Shown piece after piece: positions 8,053-16,251 of a DNA stretch of 64,000 nt. The notes under the pieces were generated by a model. It was given only the letters and a program-made list of their open reading frames with translations. It searched no databases and was not told the DNA's origin. The stretch covers positions 2,790,001 through 2,854,000 of the forward strand of contig NZ_JNIF01000003.1 in the NCBI RefSeq assembly GCF_000702445.1. The letters run 5' to 3'. How positions within the stretch are numbered: position 1 is the stretch's first letter; each line of letters starts with the position of its first letter. Position numbers and translations under genes: made by a program. Origin of the DNA: Bryobacter aggregatus MPL3 (GTDB lineage: Bacteria; Acidobacteriota; Terriglobia; Bryobacterales; Bryobacteraceae).

Positions 8053-8877
8053 ATGAAATTCCTACTACGCGGCACCGCCGCACTTTTAGTTGGCCTCGGT
8101 CTGTACATGACGTCGATGCCAGCACAGCCACAACCCAAGAAAAAGAAGATCCTCGCGATCGGTGAGACGCGTGGCTTTCATCACGACGCGACTTCCGACG
8201 GCCTGGCGCTTGTACACGATCTTGGTAAGAAGACCGGCCTCTGGGATACCTACATCCAGACCAGTTGCGAGTTCATCACCAAGAAGAAGTTGACCGGCAA
8301 TAAGAAGAACCTCGACTATTACGATGCGGTGTTCTTTTACACCACCGGCGAACTGCAGATGGACGCCGAGCAGAAGGCTTCCTTGATGAGCTTCATCAAG
8401 GACGAGGGCAAGGGTTTTATCGGCATGCACAGCGCGCTCGATACTTTCTATGAATGGCCTGAGTACGGCGAGATGATCGGCGGCTATTTTGACAGCCATC
8501 CCTGGAATACCTTTGACGCGCCGGTCATTGTCGAAGACCGCAGCCATCCGGCCATGGCGCACTTTCCGAAGGCCTTTGTGATCTATGACGAGATCTACCA
8601 GGCCAAGCTCTTCTCCCGCGATAAGGTGCGTGTGCTGGCGCGTCTCGATGAGACGAAGATCGATCTGAAGGCGAAGAATGTGAAGCGCACCGATGGCGAC
8701 TTTGCGGTGGCCTGGGTGAAGAACTACGGCAATGGCCGGGTCTTCTATTCCACCTTCGGCCATCACGAGCAGGCGCTGAACCGCCCGGACATCCAGACGA
8801 TGTATACCGAGGCGATCAAGTGGGCGCTGAAACTGACCGAGGGCGACGCAACACCGCGTCCCCGTCCGGCAAAGTAA
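8053..8877 (+). CDS. Secreted ThuA-domain protein
   Basis: A 274-residue protein with a signal peptide (about residues 1-24), then a ThuA-like class I glutamine-amidotransferase-fold domain. Visible family blocks are GETRGFHHDA, the GMHSALDTFYEWPEYGEMIG region, FDSHPWN and the terminal FGHHEQALNRPD. ThuA domains are linked to trehalose and other sugar use, but the catalytic chemistry is not settled. The ATG at 8053 is preceded by GGAG/AGGTGA-like sequence, giving a plausible ribosome site, and a TATGAT hexamer (8027-8032) is a likely -10. It lies divergently 48 bp from the Gfo/Idh/MocA gene and 9 bp before modB, which may be an unrelated co-transcribed gene. Confidence 0.82.
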   Translation: MKFLLRGTAALLVGLGLYMTSMPAQPQPKKKKILAIGETRGFHHDATSDGLALVHDLGKKTGLWDTYIQTSCEFITKKKLTGNKKNLDYYDAVFFYTTGELQMDAEQKASLMSFIKDEGKGFIGMHSALDTFYEWPEYGEMIGGYFDSHPWNTFDAPVIVEDRSHPAMAHFPKAFVIYDEIYQAKLFSRDKVRVLARLDETKIDLKAKNVKRTDGDFAVAWVKNYGNGRVFYSTFGHHEQALNRPDIQTMYTEAIKWALKLTEGDATPRPRPAK

Positions 8878-8886
8878 CGCCGCGCC

Positions 8887-9552
8887 GTGGACTACACGCC
8901 CCTAGTCCTCAGTCTCAAAGTTGCTTTTGCCGCGACCTTCATTTCTCTTCTCATCGCGCTGGCCTGTGCCTGGGCGCTGAGTGAATTGCAGTTTCGCGGC
9001 AAAGAGCTGCTGGACGCTGCGATGACGCTGCCACTGGTGTTGCCGCCCACCGTTCTTGGCTATTACCTGCTGATCGTATTGGGCCGCGAGAGCTGGCTCG
9101 GCATGCTTTGGGAACGGGTGACCGGAAGCCCGATTGTCTTTACGCCGAAGGCCGCTGTGATTGCGGCAATCTTTCATTCTGCCCCGCTGTTGACCAAGTA
9201 CCTGCGCGCCGCTGTTGAGAGCGTCGATCCGATCTACATCAAGGCCGCCCGCAGTCTGGGGATTGCAGAGTGGAACATCTACCTGCGTGTCATTCTGCCG
9301 CTGTGCCAGCGGGCCATTGCGGCCGCGGCGGTGCTTGCATTTGCGCGTTCGCTTGGCGATTTTGGCGTGACGATCATGATCGCGGGCAACATCCCTGGCA
9401 AGACGCAGACCCTGTCTGTGGCGATCTATGAAGCCGTCGAATCGGGCCGCAACTCGGTCGCTTTGTGGCTGGTGTTGATTGTATCGGTGATTGGTTTTAG
9501 CGGGGTTTGGATCGCGAATCGTTTGAGCGCGCCGCCCGCCCTGCGATCCTAG
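8887..9552 (+). CDS. modB: Molybdate ABC transporter permease
   Basis: A 221-residue inner-membrane permease with about five hydrophobic segments. It contains the cytoplasmic EAA-type loop that contacts the ATPase (IKAARSLGIAEWNIYLRVI, about residues 118-136). The TLPLVLPPTVLGYYLL segment and the length match ModB of the molybdate/tungstate importer. It begins with GTG at 8887, just after the ThuA gene, and the ATPase gene begins 4 bp after its stop. The periplasmic binding protein gene modA is not upstream, where it usually sits, nor elsewhere in the window. Oxyanion specificity between molybdate and tungstate cannot be decided. Confidence 0.88.
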   Translation: MDYTPLVLSLKVAFAATFISLLIALACAWALSELQFRGKELLDAAMTLPLVLPPTVLGYYLLIVLGRESWLGMLWERVTGSPIVFTPKAAVIAAIFHSAPLLTKYLRAAVESVDPIYIKAARSLGIAEWNIYLRVILPLCQRAIAAAAVLAFARSLGDFGVTIMIAGNIPGKTQTLSVAIYEAVESGRNSVALWLVLIVSVIGFSGVWIANRLSAPPALRS

Positions 9553-9556
9553 AACA

Positions 9557-10627
9557 ATGCTCGAAGTCCGACTGCAGAAACGATTCCCCGAAGCCCAAGA
9601 ATCGGCGAGTTTCCAACTGGATGCGCAGTTTGCGGCTGCTGCGGGAATCACGGTTTTGTTCGGCCCGAGCGGGTCAGGAAAGTCGCTGACCCTCGACTTG
9701 ATCGCGGGCTTTGGGAAGCCCGATGCCGGGCGCGTGCTGCTGCGCGATCGTCTGCTGCTCGATGTCGCAACCGGCGTCTTTCTGCCGCCGCAACAGCGGC
9801 GCTGTGGCTATCTGTTCCAGCGCCTTGCCTTGTTTCCGCACATGAGTCTGCGCGAGAACCTCGAGTATGCGGCAACTTCGGTGCCGAAGCTCGAGCGGCA
9901 TCGCCGGGTGAGTGAGTTGCTTGAAGACTTCCGCCTGGTGGAGATTGCGGGCCGCCGGCCGAGCCAGGTTTCAGGCGGCCAGCGCCAGCGCTGTGCCATC
10001 GCTCGAGCGCTTGTGGTGGACCCTGAGATCCTGTTGCTCGATGAGCCGTCGGTGGGCCTCGATGTGGCGCTGCGCTTTGAATTGTATGAGGTGCTGGGAC
10101 GGGTGCGCGATGAGTTCAAGGTGCCGGTGCTCTTGGTGACGCATGACCTCGATGAGGCCTTTGCGCTGGCCGACCAGATGGTGGTGCTGCTGGGCGGGCG
10201 CGTGGCGCAGGTGGGCTTGCCGCGTGACATTCTGTCGCAGCCTGCTTCGGCGGGAGTTGCGAATCTGCTGGGCATGTTCAATCTGCTGCCGGCCGAGATC
10301 AAGATGCTGGACCCCGGCAACAACAAGAGCAAGCTGCGCTGGAATGGGATTGAGCTCGAAGGCCCCTACTATCCGGCCCGCCTGCTGGGCGATCAGGTGA
10401 CGGTGTGCGTGCGCCGCGATGAGATTGCGGTGACGCCGAAGATGGGCAAGGCAGAGAAGGGCGTGCTGGTGTTGACGCTCGAAGGCAGTTCTGAGACCGC
10501 GCGGTCGGCGTTGCTGCACTTTAGCGGCGGGCTGATTGTCGAGTTGCCGCTCGAGGAATTTGCCGAGAATAGCCATCATCGCGAGTGGGTGCTGCGCTTT
10601 CCCACCGCGACGCTGAGGATTCTTTGA
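9557..10627 (+). CDS. modC: Molybdate ABC transporter ATP-binding protein
   Basis: A 356-residue ABC ATPase. It has Walker A GPSGSGKS at residues 36-43, the signature VSGGQRQR, Walker B ILLLDEP followed by the D-loop SVGLD, and the switch histidine in LLVTHDLDEA. The C-terminal 110 residues form a TOBE/MOP-type domain (VCVRRDEIAVTPKMGKAEKG and following), which in ModC senses oxyanion. It powers the permease encoded directly upstream. The TGA stop at 10625-10627 overlaps the probable TTG start of the ThiE-like gene, so the third gene is coupled to the transporter. Confidence 0.9.
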   Translation: MLEVRLQKRFPEAQESASFQLDAQFAAAAGITVLFGPSGSGKSLTLDLIAGFGKPDAGRVLLRDRLLLDVATGVFLPPQQRRCGYLFQRLALFPHMSLRENLEYAATSVPKLERHRRVSELLEDFRLVEIAGRRPSQVSGGQRQRCAIARALVVDPEILLLDEPSVGLDVALRFELYEVLGRVRDEFKVPVLLVTHDLDEAFALADQMVVLLGGRVAQVGLPRDILSQPASAGVANLLGMFNLLPAEIKMLDPGNNKSKLRWNGIELEGPYYPARLLGDQVTVCVRRDEIAVTPKMGKAEKGVLVLTLEGSSETARSALLHFSGGLIVELPLEEFAENSHHREWVLRFPTATLRIL

Positions 10628-11157
10628 CGCGGCATTGCATCACCGAAGGTTTGGGGCCTGTGCCTTCAGGCGCGAGCGTGGTGCAACTGCGGGCCAAGGG
10701 TTTGAGCGATAGGGAAGTGTTGCGGCGGGCCCTGTTGCTGCGCGCGAGTTTTGCCGGGACCTTGCTGATCAATGAACGCTTTGACCTGTGCCTGGTTGCG
10801 GGCGCTGATGGGGTGCATCTGCCTTCAAATCGGATTGCGCCTTACCGGCTGACAAAGCGCTATGGCTTGCTGGTGGGCGTCTCCTGCCATTCGATTGAGG
10901 ATGTGAAGCGGGCCGAGGGGGAGGGCGCGGATTATGTGTATCTAAGCCCGATTTTCGAGAGCCTGTCAAAACCCGGCTATGGGCCTGCCTTGGGTCTCGA
11001 AGTGCTGGCTGAGGCGGTGCGGGCGGTGCGGATTCCCGTGATCGCCTTGGGCGGCGTAAACGCGCAGAATGAGGCGGCCTGCCGGCAGTCAGGAGCCGCC
11101 GGCATCGCGGGCATCTCTTATTTTGGTAACGATATGCCTGGCTCCACCAAGGCTTAG
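10624..11157 (+). CDS. ThiE/TenI-like thiamine-phosphate synthase family protein
   Basis: A TIM-barrel protein of 177 residues if started at TTG 10624 (190 if started at GTG 10585, 42 bp inside modC). Family blocks are VVQLRAKGLS, LLINERFDLCLVAGADGVHLP, GVSCHSIEDVKRAEGEGADY, YLSPIFESLSKPGY and VIALGGVNAQNEAA. The active enzyme joins hydroxymethylpyrimidine diphosphate to thiazole phosphate. Here the HLGQxD segment of catalytic ThiE reads HLPSNRIAP, lacking the acidic residue. A TenI-like or altered role is therefore possible. Coupling to modBC is unusual. An inverted repeat spans its stop codon. Confidence 0.7.
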   Translation: MTRHCITEGLGPVPSGASVVQLRAKGLSDREVLRRALLLRASFAGTLLINERFDLCLVAGADGVHLPSNRIAPYRLTKRYGLLVGVSCHSIEDVKRAEGEGADYVYLSPIFESLSKPGYGPALGLEVLAEAVRAVRIPVIALGGVNAQNEAACRQSGAAGIAGISYFGNDMPGSTKA

Positions 11158-11501
11158 ACTTGCTCCAAGCCAGGCGGGTCTAAGTCTTGCGTTGTGGTGG
11201 ATCTGCTCTGCTATCGCCTTTACCCTCGCCATTGTGATGCTGTCTCGCTGCTCCACTACAAGCGCAATGTACGGTCGCACGCCGACGGTACAAGCGAGAA
11301 TGAGCTGTAGCGTTGCTGGGTAGCCGGGAATTGAATTGTCGTCGAGGCGAGCTCCTTACGCCTAGGCGATCATTCGGTGACAGTGATGCCATTCCATCGA
11401 TGGGCCGTTCCGGGTCCGTCACAGCAAGAGCACTCAAATGGTTGATTGCTTCACCTTTTGCTGCTCTTGCCACTTCGGTTGGGTTCTGTATGGAGTTGCC
11501 C
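11158..11501. other. Intergenic region between convergent genes with inverted repeats
   Basis: 344 bp with no supported gene. Visible structure: GCCTGGCT (11136-11143) pairs with AGCCAGGC (11168-11175); CTTAGAC (11153-11159) pairs with GTCTAAG (11178-11184) in an interleaved arrangement; and GCAAGAGCA (11424-11432) pairs with TGCTCTTGC (11462-11470) around a 29-nt loop. None is followed by a T-run, so none is a typical intrinsic terminator. A short stretch near 11325-11395 resembles a decayed tRNA on the minus strand but does not fold as one. Confidence 0.4.
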
Positions 11502-12758
11502 TTACTTCGGGTATTCGTAGCCTTTGCGGTAGTCGCGGGCGAGGAACTTGTTTGCCGCCGGGTCGTGCAGGATCACTTCTTTCTCCCCATCCCATTCAAG
11601 GCTGCGTCCGTGGCGCCAGGAAGCGACGGCGAGCAGGCTCATGGCCGTTGCACGATGGCCTTTTTCGATGTCGCAGGCGGGCAGCCGTTTGTCGCGAATC
11701 GCATCGAGGAAGTCGCGCCAGAGCTCCTTGATGTTCTGCCCGTCGGGATCGTTCAGTTTCGGGTCGACGTGGATGCTCTGCTTTTTCGGGTCTGAGGGGT
11801 AGAAGGTCCAGCCGTCACGCCAGCCCATGTGGAAGGTGCCTTCGGTGCCGTAGAAGTAGCAGCCGATGGCAGCCTTTTCGGCATTGTTGTTTGCGTAGAG
11901 ACGATGTTCCCAATCGGCACGGAAGCCTTCAAATTCAAAGGCGGCGATGAGGGTGTCGGGGGCGTCGGTGGAGTCCTGACGGATGAGGCGGCCGCCTGTC
12001 GCGTAGACCTTCTTCGGGTATTTCTCCTCGGTCCACCAGAGCATCTGGTCGAACCAGTGGATGCCCCAGTCGCCGATGGTGCCGTTGGCGAAATCCATGA
12101 ACTGGCGGAAGCCTTTCGGATGGATCGCTTTGTTGAAGGGGCGCAGCGGCGCGGGGCCGCACCAGCTGTCCCAATCGAGACCCTTCGGCGTTGGGGAGTC
12201 TGGTGTTTTGACGCCCGCGCCGCCAGGGCTGCCGACGAAGGCGCGCACCATGCCAATCTTGCCGACCTTGCCGCTCTTGAGGAATTCCATGCCCGAGATG
12301 CAATGGGGCGACATGCGGCGGTGGGTGCCCACTTGCACCATGCGCTGGGTGGCACGGGCGGTGCGCACCATCGCGCTGCCTTCCTTGAGGGTGTGGCTGA
12401 TGGGCTTCTCGACATAGACATGCGCGCCGGCCTTCATCGCGGCAATGGCGGCGAGGGCGTGCCAGTGGTCTGGGGTGGCGACGATGCAGATCTCCGGCTT
12501 CTCTTTGGCGAGCATCTCGCGGTAGTCGCGGTAGCGCCTGGGCGTGTCGCTACTGAGCTTGCGCATCTCGGCTTCCGTGGCATCGAGAGCGGCTTCATCG
12601 ACGTCGCAGATGCCCACAACTTGAGACTGTCCGGCCTCCATGGCACAACGCAGAATGTTGTTGCCCCACCAGCCTGCACCAATGATTGCGGTGCGGTAGC
12701 GGGTGCTCGATTGCGCCCATAGCGGAGTGGACAAATAGATCGCGGTTCTTCTCGTCAT
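11502..12758 (-). CDS. Gfo/Idh/MocA-family oxidoreductase, probably exported
   Basis: A 418-residue protein starting MTRRTAIYLSTPLWAQSS: a twin-arginine-like but very short leader ending in a plausible cleavage site. The Rossmann motif IIGAGWWGNNILR follows, then VGICDVDE, VYVEKPISH (EKP motif), QVGTHRRMSPHCISGMEFL and GDWGIHWFDQMLWW, whose DWGxH histidine-containing block is characteristic of the large acidobacterial/planctomycete branch of sugar-modifying oxidoreductases. The substrate is probably a sugar or cyclitol; NAD may be carried tightly. The ATG at 12758 was preferred to an upstream in-frame start because it begins the RR leader. TATACA lies 7 nt upstream. It is divergent from the histidine-kinase-like gene by 52 bp. 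Confidence 0.83.
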   Translation of the reverse strand: MTRRTAIYLSTPLWAQSSTRYRTAIIGAGWWGNNILRCAMEAGQSQVVGICDVDEAALDATEAEMRKLSSDTPRRYRDYREMLAKEKPEICIVATPDHWHALAAIAAMKAGAHVYVEKPISHTLKEGSAMVRTARATQRMVQVGTHRRMSPHCISGMEFLKSGKVGKIGMVRAFVGSPGGAGVKTPDSPTPKGLDWDSWCGPAPLRPFNKAIHPKGFRQFMDFANGTIGDWGIHWFDQMLWWTEEKYPKKVYATGGRLIRQDSTDAPDTLIAAFEFEGFRADWEHRLYANNNAEKAAIGCYFYGTEGTFHMGWRDGWTFYPSDPKKQSIHVDPKLNDPDGQNIKELWRDFLDAIRDKRLPACDIEKGHRATAMSLLAVASWRHGRSLEWDGEKEVILHDPAANKFLARDYRKGYEYPK

Positions 12759-12810
12759 TGAGTTATGTATACTGTGGAAGCTCCCCCGGCACAAGCTGAA
12801 TTCTTCCTAG

Positions 12811-13500
12811 ATGCCGCACTCCAACACTATTCTCCTGAACACTCTGGCGCACGAGATGCGCCAACCACTGAGTACGATCGAGTCGATTGCGTATTACCTC
12901 GAGTTGGCGCTGCCCAACGCCGAGCCGCGTGTGGCTGAACATCTGACGCGCTTGCGTCAACTGGTGGCACAGAGCGGGTGGATTTTGAGCGATGCGCTGA
13001 CGTTGTCGCAAGCAGGCGCGGCGGCACCCGAGGCGGTGGATCTGGACCAGATTCTGAGGGCTTATGTTTCTGAGCAGACGCAGCAGGATTCGCTCGGCAA
13101 TCGCTTCAACCTCCATCTGGACGGAGGGCCTGTGTGGATGGACTTCCGCCATGCGACGCAGATGGTGAGCGCGGTGTGCCGCCTGCTGGGTGGCGCGGCA
13201 AGGCCAGGCGCTCCGGTTGCGATTGTCACGGATGTGCTTGCTAGCGGTGATGTGCAGTTGCGCGTGACCGCTGTTGGCCTGATGGGCGAGGATTGCAGCC
13301 CGGCTGCCGGGTCTGGCTTGATCCTCGATTGTCTGGAGCGCATGGCCGCCGCCAACGGGGCTAGCTTGATTGTGCGTCTGTCGGATCCGAGTTGTCTGGA
13401 GTTGACGCTTGCTCTTCCTGCCGCTCCGCAATTGACTGCAGAGTTTTCCGCATTTCTGGCAGACGAGCAACGAGAGCCAACTGCTCCAGGTATTCTTTAA
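12811..13500 (+). CDS. Reduced histidine-kinase-like protein with degenerate ATPase domain
   Basis: A 229-residue soluble protein. Residues 8-65 are a clear dimerisation/phosphoacceptor domain, with H-box [14 protein letters not shown] and candidate phospho-histidine His14. The following ATPase-like part is eroded. The expected N-box asparagine block is replaced by [15 protein letters not shown] (residues 114-128), no DxGxG G1 box is visible, and only [12 protein letters not shown] (168-179) recalls the G2 box. No sensor, membrane or response-regulator domain is present. It may be a phosphotransfer or pseudokinase partner of a two-component system. A TATACT hexamer at 12767-12772 could drive it. 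The last 140 bp are antisense to the end of lpxD. Confidence 0.6.
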   Translation: MPHSNTILLNTLAHEMRQPLSTIESIAYYLELALPNAEPRVAEHLTRLRQLVAQSGWILSDALTLSQAGAAAPEAVDLDQILRAYVSEQTQQDSLGNRFNLHLDGGPVWMDFRHATQMVSAVCRLLGGAARPGAPVAIVTDVLASGDVQLRVTAVGLMGEDCSPAAGSGLILDCLERMAAANGASLIVRLSDPSCLELTLALPAAPQLTAEFSAFLADEQREPTAPGIL

Positions 13501-14362
13501 GCGGCCGTGCCGGGGTGCCCCAGACAGGCTGCCCGGCGCGCACAATCTTTGAGGTGAGTACGCCGCAGCCCGAGCCCAATACAGCGCCTGCTTCGATGCG
13601 CGCCTTATCGCCAATGCCCACCTGCCCGCCGATGATTGCGCCGGCTCCTACGGTGACGCCACCTGAGAGACCGGTCTGGGCGGCAATGACCACGTTTTCG
13701 CCAATTTGACAGTTGTGGGCGATGTGCACGAGGTTGTCGATCTTGACTCCGCTGCCGATGAGGGTGACCCCGAGCGCGGCTCGGTCAATGCAGGAGTTGG
13801 CGCCGATCTCGACATCGTCGCCGATGCGGACCCGGCCCACTTGCGGGAACTTGCGGTAGCGGCCCTCCACCAGCACGAAGCCGAAGCCATCGGCGCCGAG
13901 CACACAGCCAGAGTGGATCACCGCGCGGGCTCCGATCTCGACACCGGCATAGATGGTGACGTGGGGGTGGATGATGCTGTTGTCCCCGATTTTGACGCCT
14001 TTGCCGATGGTGCAGTGGGCGCCGATTGAGACGTTGGCGCCGAGTTCGACATCGGCTTCAAGAACAGCGCTCGGATGGATGCCGGTGGGGCCTTGGGGCG
14101 GGAAGAGCAACTGGAGCGAGTGGGCGAAGGCGCTGCGCGGCTCGTTTGCGCGGATCAACGTGCGATCGCCGCTGGGATAATCCATCGTGACGATGAGGCA
14201 GCCGGCGGCGGAACTCTGCGCCATTGGCCAGAACTTGCGGGCGGCGACGAAGGAGAGTTCGCCGCTCGTGGCCCGCTCGAGCTCGGCGGCCCCCAGGATT
14301 TCTATTTCTCCATCGCCCTCAAAGCTCAGCTTCAGATTCTCCGCCAACTCACGAACACGCAT
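13361..14362 (-). CDS. lpxD: UDP-3-O-acylglucosamine N-acyltransferase (lipid A synthesis)
   Basis: A 333-residue trimeric left-handed beta-helix acyltransferase that adds the second hydroxy-acyl chain during lipid A assembly. The N-terminal domain (residues 1-90, starting [22 protein letters not shown]-like sequence) binds the uridine. From residue about 94 the hexapeptide repeats begin ([12 protein letters not shown]). The GADGFGF motif and the catalytic histidine segment [11 protein letters not shown] are present. The C-terminal tail, rich in Q/E/D/S, is longer and more polar than usual. The start fits the family and is only 9 bp from the divergent lpxA start. The last 140 bp overlap the convergent kinase-like gene. 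Confidence 0.93.
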   Translation of the reverse strand: MRVRELAENLKLSFEGDGEIEILGAAELERATSGELSFVAARKFWPMAQSSAAGCLIVTMDYPSGDRTLIRANEPRSAFAHSLQLLFPPQGPTGIHPSAVLEADVELGANVSIGAHCTIGKGVKIGDNSIIHPHVTIYAGVEIGARAVIHSGCVLGADGFGFVLVEGRYRKFPQVGRVRIGDDVEIGANSCIDRAALGVTLIGSGVKIDNLVHIAHNCQIGENVVIAAQTGLSGGVTVGAGAIIGGQVGIGDKARIEAGAVLGSGCGVLTSKIVRAGQPVWGTPARPLKEYLEQLALVARLPEMRKTLQSIAERQEEQASTPDNSDPTDAQSS

Positions 14363-14374
14363 AATCTATTTATG
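14359..14374. promoter_or_regulatory. Divergent interlocked -10 elements between lpxD and lpxA
   Basis: The sequence from 14360 to 14374 is CATAATCTATTTATG. Read rightwards, CATAAT lies 6 nt before the lpxA ATG. Read leftwards, CATAAA lies 6 nt before the lpxD ATG. Each hexamer begins with the complement of the opposite start codon, and only 9 bp separate the two starts. Neither gene has a Shine-Dalgarno sequence, so both would be leaderless. Confidence 0.5.
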
Positions 14375-15163
14375 CCCATAGACCCGGGTGCTTTGGTTGC
14401 ACCCACGGCAAGAATTCATCCCGATGCGACGATTGGCCCCGGTTGCGTGGTGGGAGAGTACTGCATCATTGAACAGGATGTGACGCTTGGCCCGCGCTGC
14501 ATTCTCGAACCTTACGTGTATTTGAAGCGCTGGACGAGCCTTGGGGAAGGCAATGAAATCAGTGCTTCGACCGTGCTGGGGACTGATCCGCTCGATAAGA
14601 ACTTTCGCGGCGAGCGCAGCTATTTGCGGATTGGCAATCACAACAAGATTCGCGAGCATTTTACGATTTCGCGGGCGACTAAGCCCGAGGCGAGTACGGT
14701 GATTGGCGATCACAACTTCATCATGACCTCGGGGCACATCGCGCATGATTGCCAGTTGGGAAGCCACATCGTGGTGGCGAGCTGTACCCTGCTGGCCGGT
14801 TATGTCGAGGTAGGGGATCGGGCTTTTCTGTCGGGAGGCGTCGTGGTGCACCAGTATTCGCGGATTGGACGGCTGGTGATGGTGGGGGGCAATACGCGAG
14901 TGAATTCTGATTTGGCTCCGTTTTTCTTGTATTCGAATTTCGATGTTGCTGTTGAGGGCGTAAACACGGTGGGGCTGCGGCGGGCTGGTTTTGATGCCGC
15001 CGAGCGGCAGGTGGTGAAGGACTGCTACCGGCTGCTGTTCCGGAGCGGGCTGAAGAAGGACGAGGCTTGTGCGGGTCTGGAGGCGCTTGCGCATCCGATT
15101 GGGGCGGAATTGGCTTCGTTTGTGCGATCGAGCCAGCGCGGAATTGCCCGTCCGGCGGCGTGA
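14372..15163 (+). CDS. lpxA: UDP-N-acetylglucosamine O-acyltransferase (lipid A synthesis)
   Basis: A 263-residue protein (the E. coli enzyme has 262). It catalyses the first step of lipid A synthesis, transferring a hydroxyacyl chain from ACP to UDP-GlcNAc. Hexapeptide repeats run from residue 7 (LVAPTARIHPDATIGPG), and the catalytic His125 is exactly placed in GHIAHDCQLG (121-130). The VVHQYSRIG and GGNTRVNSDLAPF blocks complete the active cleft, followed by the helical C-terminal region. The ATG at 14372 gives the canonical N-terminus. No Shine-Dalgarno sequence exists; a -10-like CATAAT lies 6 nt upstream. lpxA is separated from its usual partners fabZ and lpxB and is divergent from lpxD. 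Confidence 0.93.
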   Translation: MPIDPGALVAPTARIHPDATIGPGCVVGEYCIIEQDVTLGPRCILEPYVYLKRWTSLGEGNEISASTVLGTDPLDKNFRGERSYLRIGNHNKIREHFTISRATKPEASTVIGDHNFIMTSGHIAHDCQLGSHIVVASCTLLAGYVEVGDRAFLSGGVVVHQYSRIGRLVMVGGNTRVNSDLAPFFLYSNFDVAVEGVNTVGLRRAGFDAAERQVVKDCYRLLFRSGLKKDEACAGLEALAHPIGAELASFVRSSQRGIARPAA

Positions 15164-15208
15164 CGGAAACTGCTCCGAAGCGTCCATGAATGTTAGGATC
15201 GGAGAGGA

Positions 15209-16030
15209 ATGCAGCAAAATTGGGTTCGTTTGTTCGTGCTTGGAATCGCGATGGCAGGATCGATGCTTGCCGATGATGTCATCAAGATCGCGCCAGCGCA
15301 GGAAGCGCAGTTGCGGGAGCGGCTGAATTTTTTTTGGGAGCAGTTTGTTGCCGGAAAGTTTCGGCAGGCGGATCAAGTCGTGTCGGAAGATTCGAAGGAC
15401 GAATTCTTTGCCTGGCCGAAGAAGCGGATCAAGAGTTTTCATGTCGATCATATTTTCTATGCCGATGGGGGCAAGGCCGCTAAGGTCGTAACCACGATTG
15501 AGTCGCAGGCGGCAATCCTGAACGTCGGGTCAATGGATGTGAAGCAGCCTCTCGAATCCTGGTGGCGTCTGGAGAACGGCCAATGGTTCTGGTTCAAGCC
15601 GAAGAATGAAACCCGTCAGACGCCTTTCGGCACAATGAACACGAACGAAAGCGGCGGCGAGGCTCCTCTGGTGCCGACCGGCCAGTTTATGCGCGGTCCT
15701 GATATTGAGACCTTATGGAAGATGGTGCTGCCGGACCGGACAGAAGTTGTTTTTGTGATGGGCGAAGCCAAAACAGAGACGATCACCGTCAAGAACGGGC
15801 TGCCGGGGAGTGTCAACCTGACCCACGATGCGCCTGGAAGCCAGGAATTAGAGTTTGATCTGGATCCGCGGATTGTGCCGCGGGGTGGATCGGCAATACT
15901 GACCATTCGCTATCAGCCAAAGGGCAAGCCCGCCAAGGACGCCGAGGCTGTGCTGCAAGTGTTCCATCTGGGTGTGGCGCAGACCGGCAAGTCGTTCGAC
16001 ATCAAGGTCCACATCAACCCGAAGAAATAG
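15209..16030 (+). CDS. Exported protein of unknown function
   Basis: A 273-residue protein with a signal peptide (about residues 1-21, cleavage near SMLA-DD). The first half (residues 25-130) has an SnoaL/NTF2-like feel, with LNFFWEQFVAGKFRQADQ and a WWRLENGQWFWF block. The second half, from about residue 165, is a beta-rich Ig-like region (TITVKNGLPGSVNLTHDAPG and a GGSAILTIRYQPKGKP strand). Both readings are by eye and uncertain. No catalytic motif is seen. A strong GGAGAGGA ribosome site lies just before the ATG, with TGTTAGGAT (15191-15199) as a possible extended -10. A candidate terminator follows the stop. Confidence 0.65.
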   Translation: MQQNWVRLFVLGIAMAGSMLADDVIKIAPAQEAQLRERLNFFWEQFVAGKFRQADQVVSEDSKDEFFAWPKKRIKSFHVDHIFYADGGKAAKVVTTIESQAAILNVGSMDVKQPLESWWRLENGQWFWFKPKNETRQTPFGTMNTNESGGEAPLVPTGQFMRGPDIETLWKMVLPDRTEVVFVMGEAKTETITVKNGLPGSVNLTHDAPGSQELEFDLDPRIVPRGGSAILTIRYQPKGKPAKDAEAVLQVFHLGVAQTGKSFDIKVHINPKK

Positions 16031-16037
16031 CTGCTGC

Positions 16038-16078
16038 CGTCTCTTTCATGGTGTTCCCGATGGGGGAGAGACGCTTTT
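16038..16078 (+). terminator. Candidate intrinsic terminator
   Basis: CGTCTCT (16038-16044) pairs with AGAGACG (16067-16073), with an inner CAT/ATG pairing (16047-16049 with 16060-16062), followed by CTTTT. It lies 8 bp after the stop of the exported protein gene. The loop is long, so efficiency is uncertain. Confidence 0.45.
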
Positions 16079-16251
16079 CGGTTTTGGGTTCGTTGCGGTT
16101 GCGTGCCATCGAGAGTTCGCTACCGGGCGGTGCTCGATCCTCAGGAACTCACGACATACATGAATTTGCAGTTCCGGGATTGCGTTTCCTCCGTGGCCTG
16201 CGCGCTGCTGGCGATCTATTTTAGGGGCCGTGGCGAGCGGCCCCTGGTTCC

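Noticed and set aside
11325-11395. A minus-strand tRNA-like stretch (GGGAATTGAA, then CTCCTTACG) between convergent genes
   Set aside because: The T-arm and acceptor stems do not pair and the D-arm is not recognisable. It could be a decayed tRNA, but the evidence is too weak to annotate.
11829-12722. A 297-codon plus-strand frame opposite the second Gfo/Idh/MocA gene
   Set aside because: Shadow of the conserved oxidoreductase; no ribosome site or motif.
16223-16245. Strong hairpin AGGGGCCG/CGGCCCCT as an intrinsic terminator
   Set aside because: No T-run follows on either strand (leftwards it is followed by AAAATAG), so it is not supported as a terminator, although it could be a structural element.
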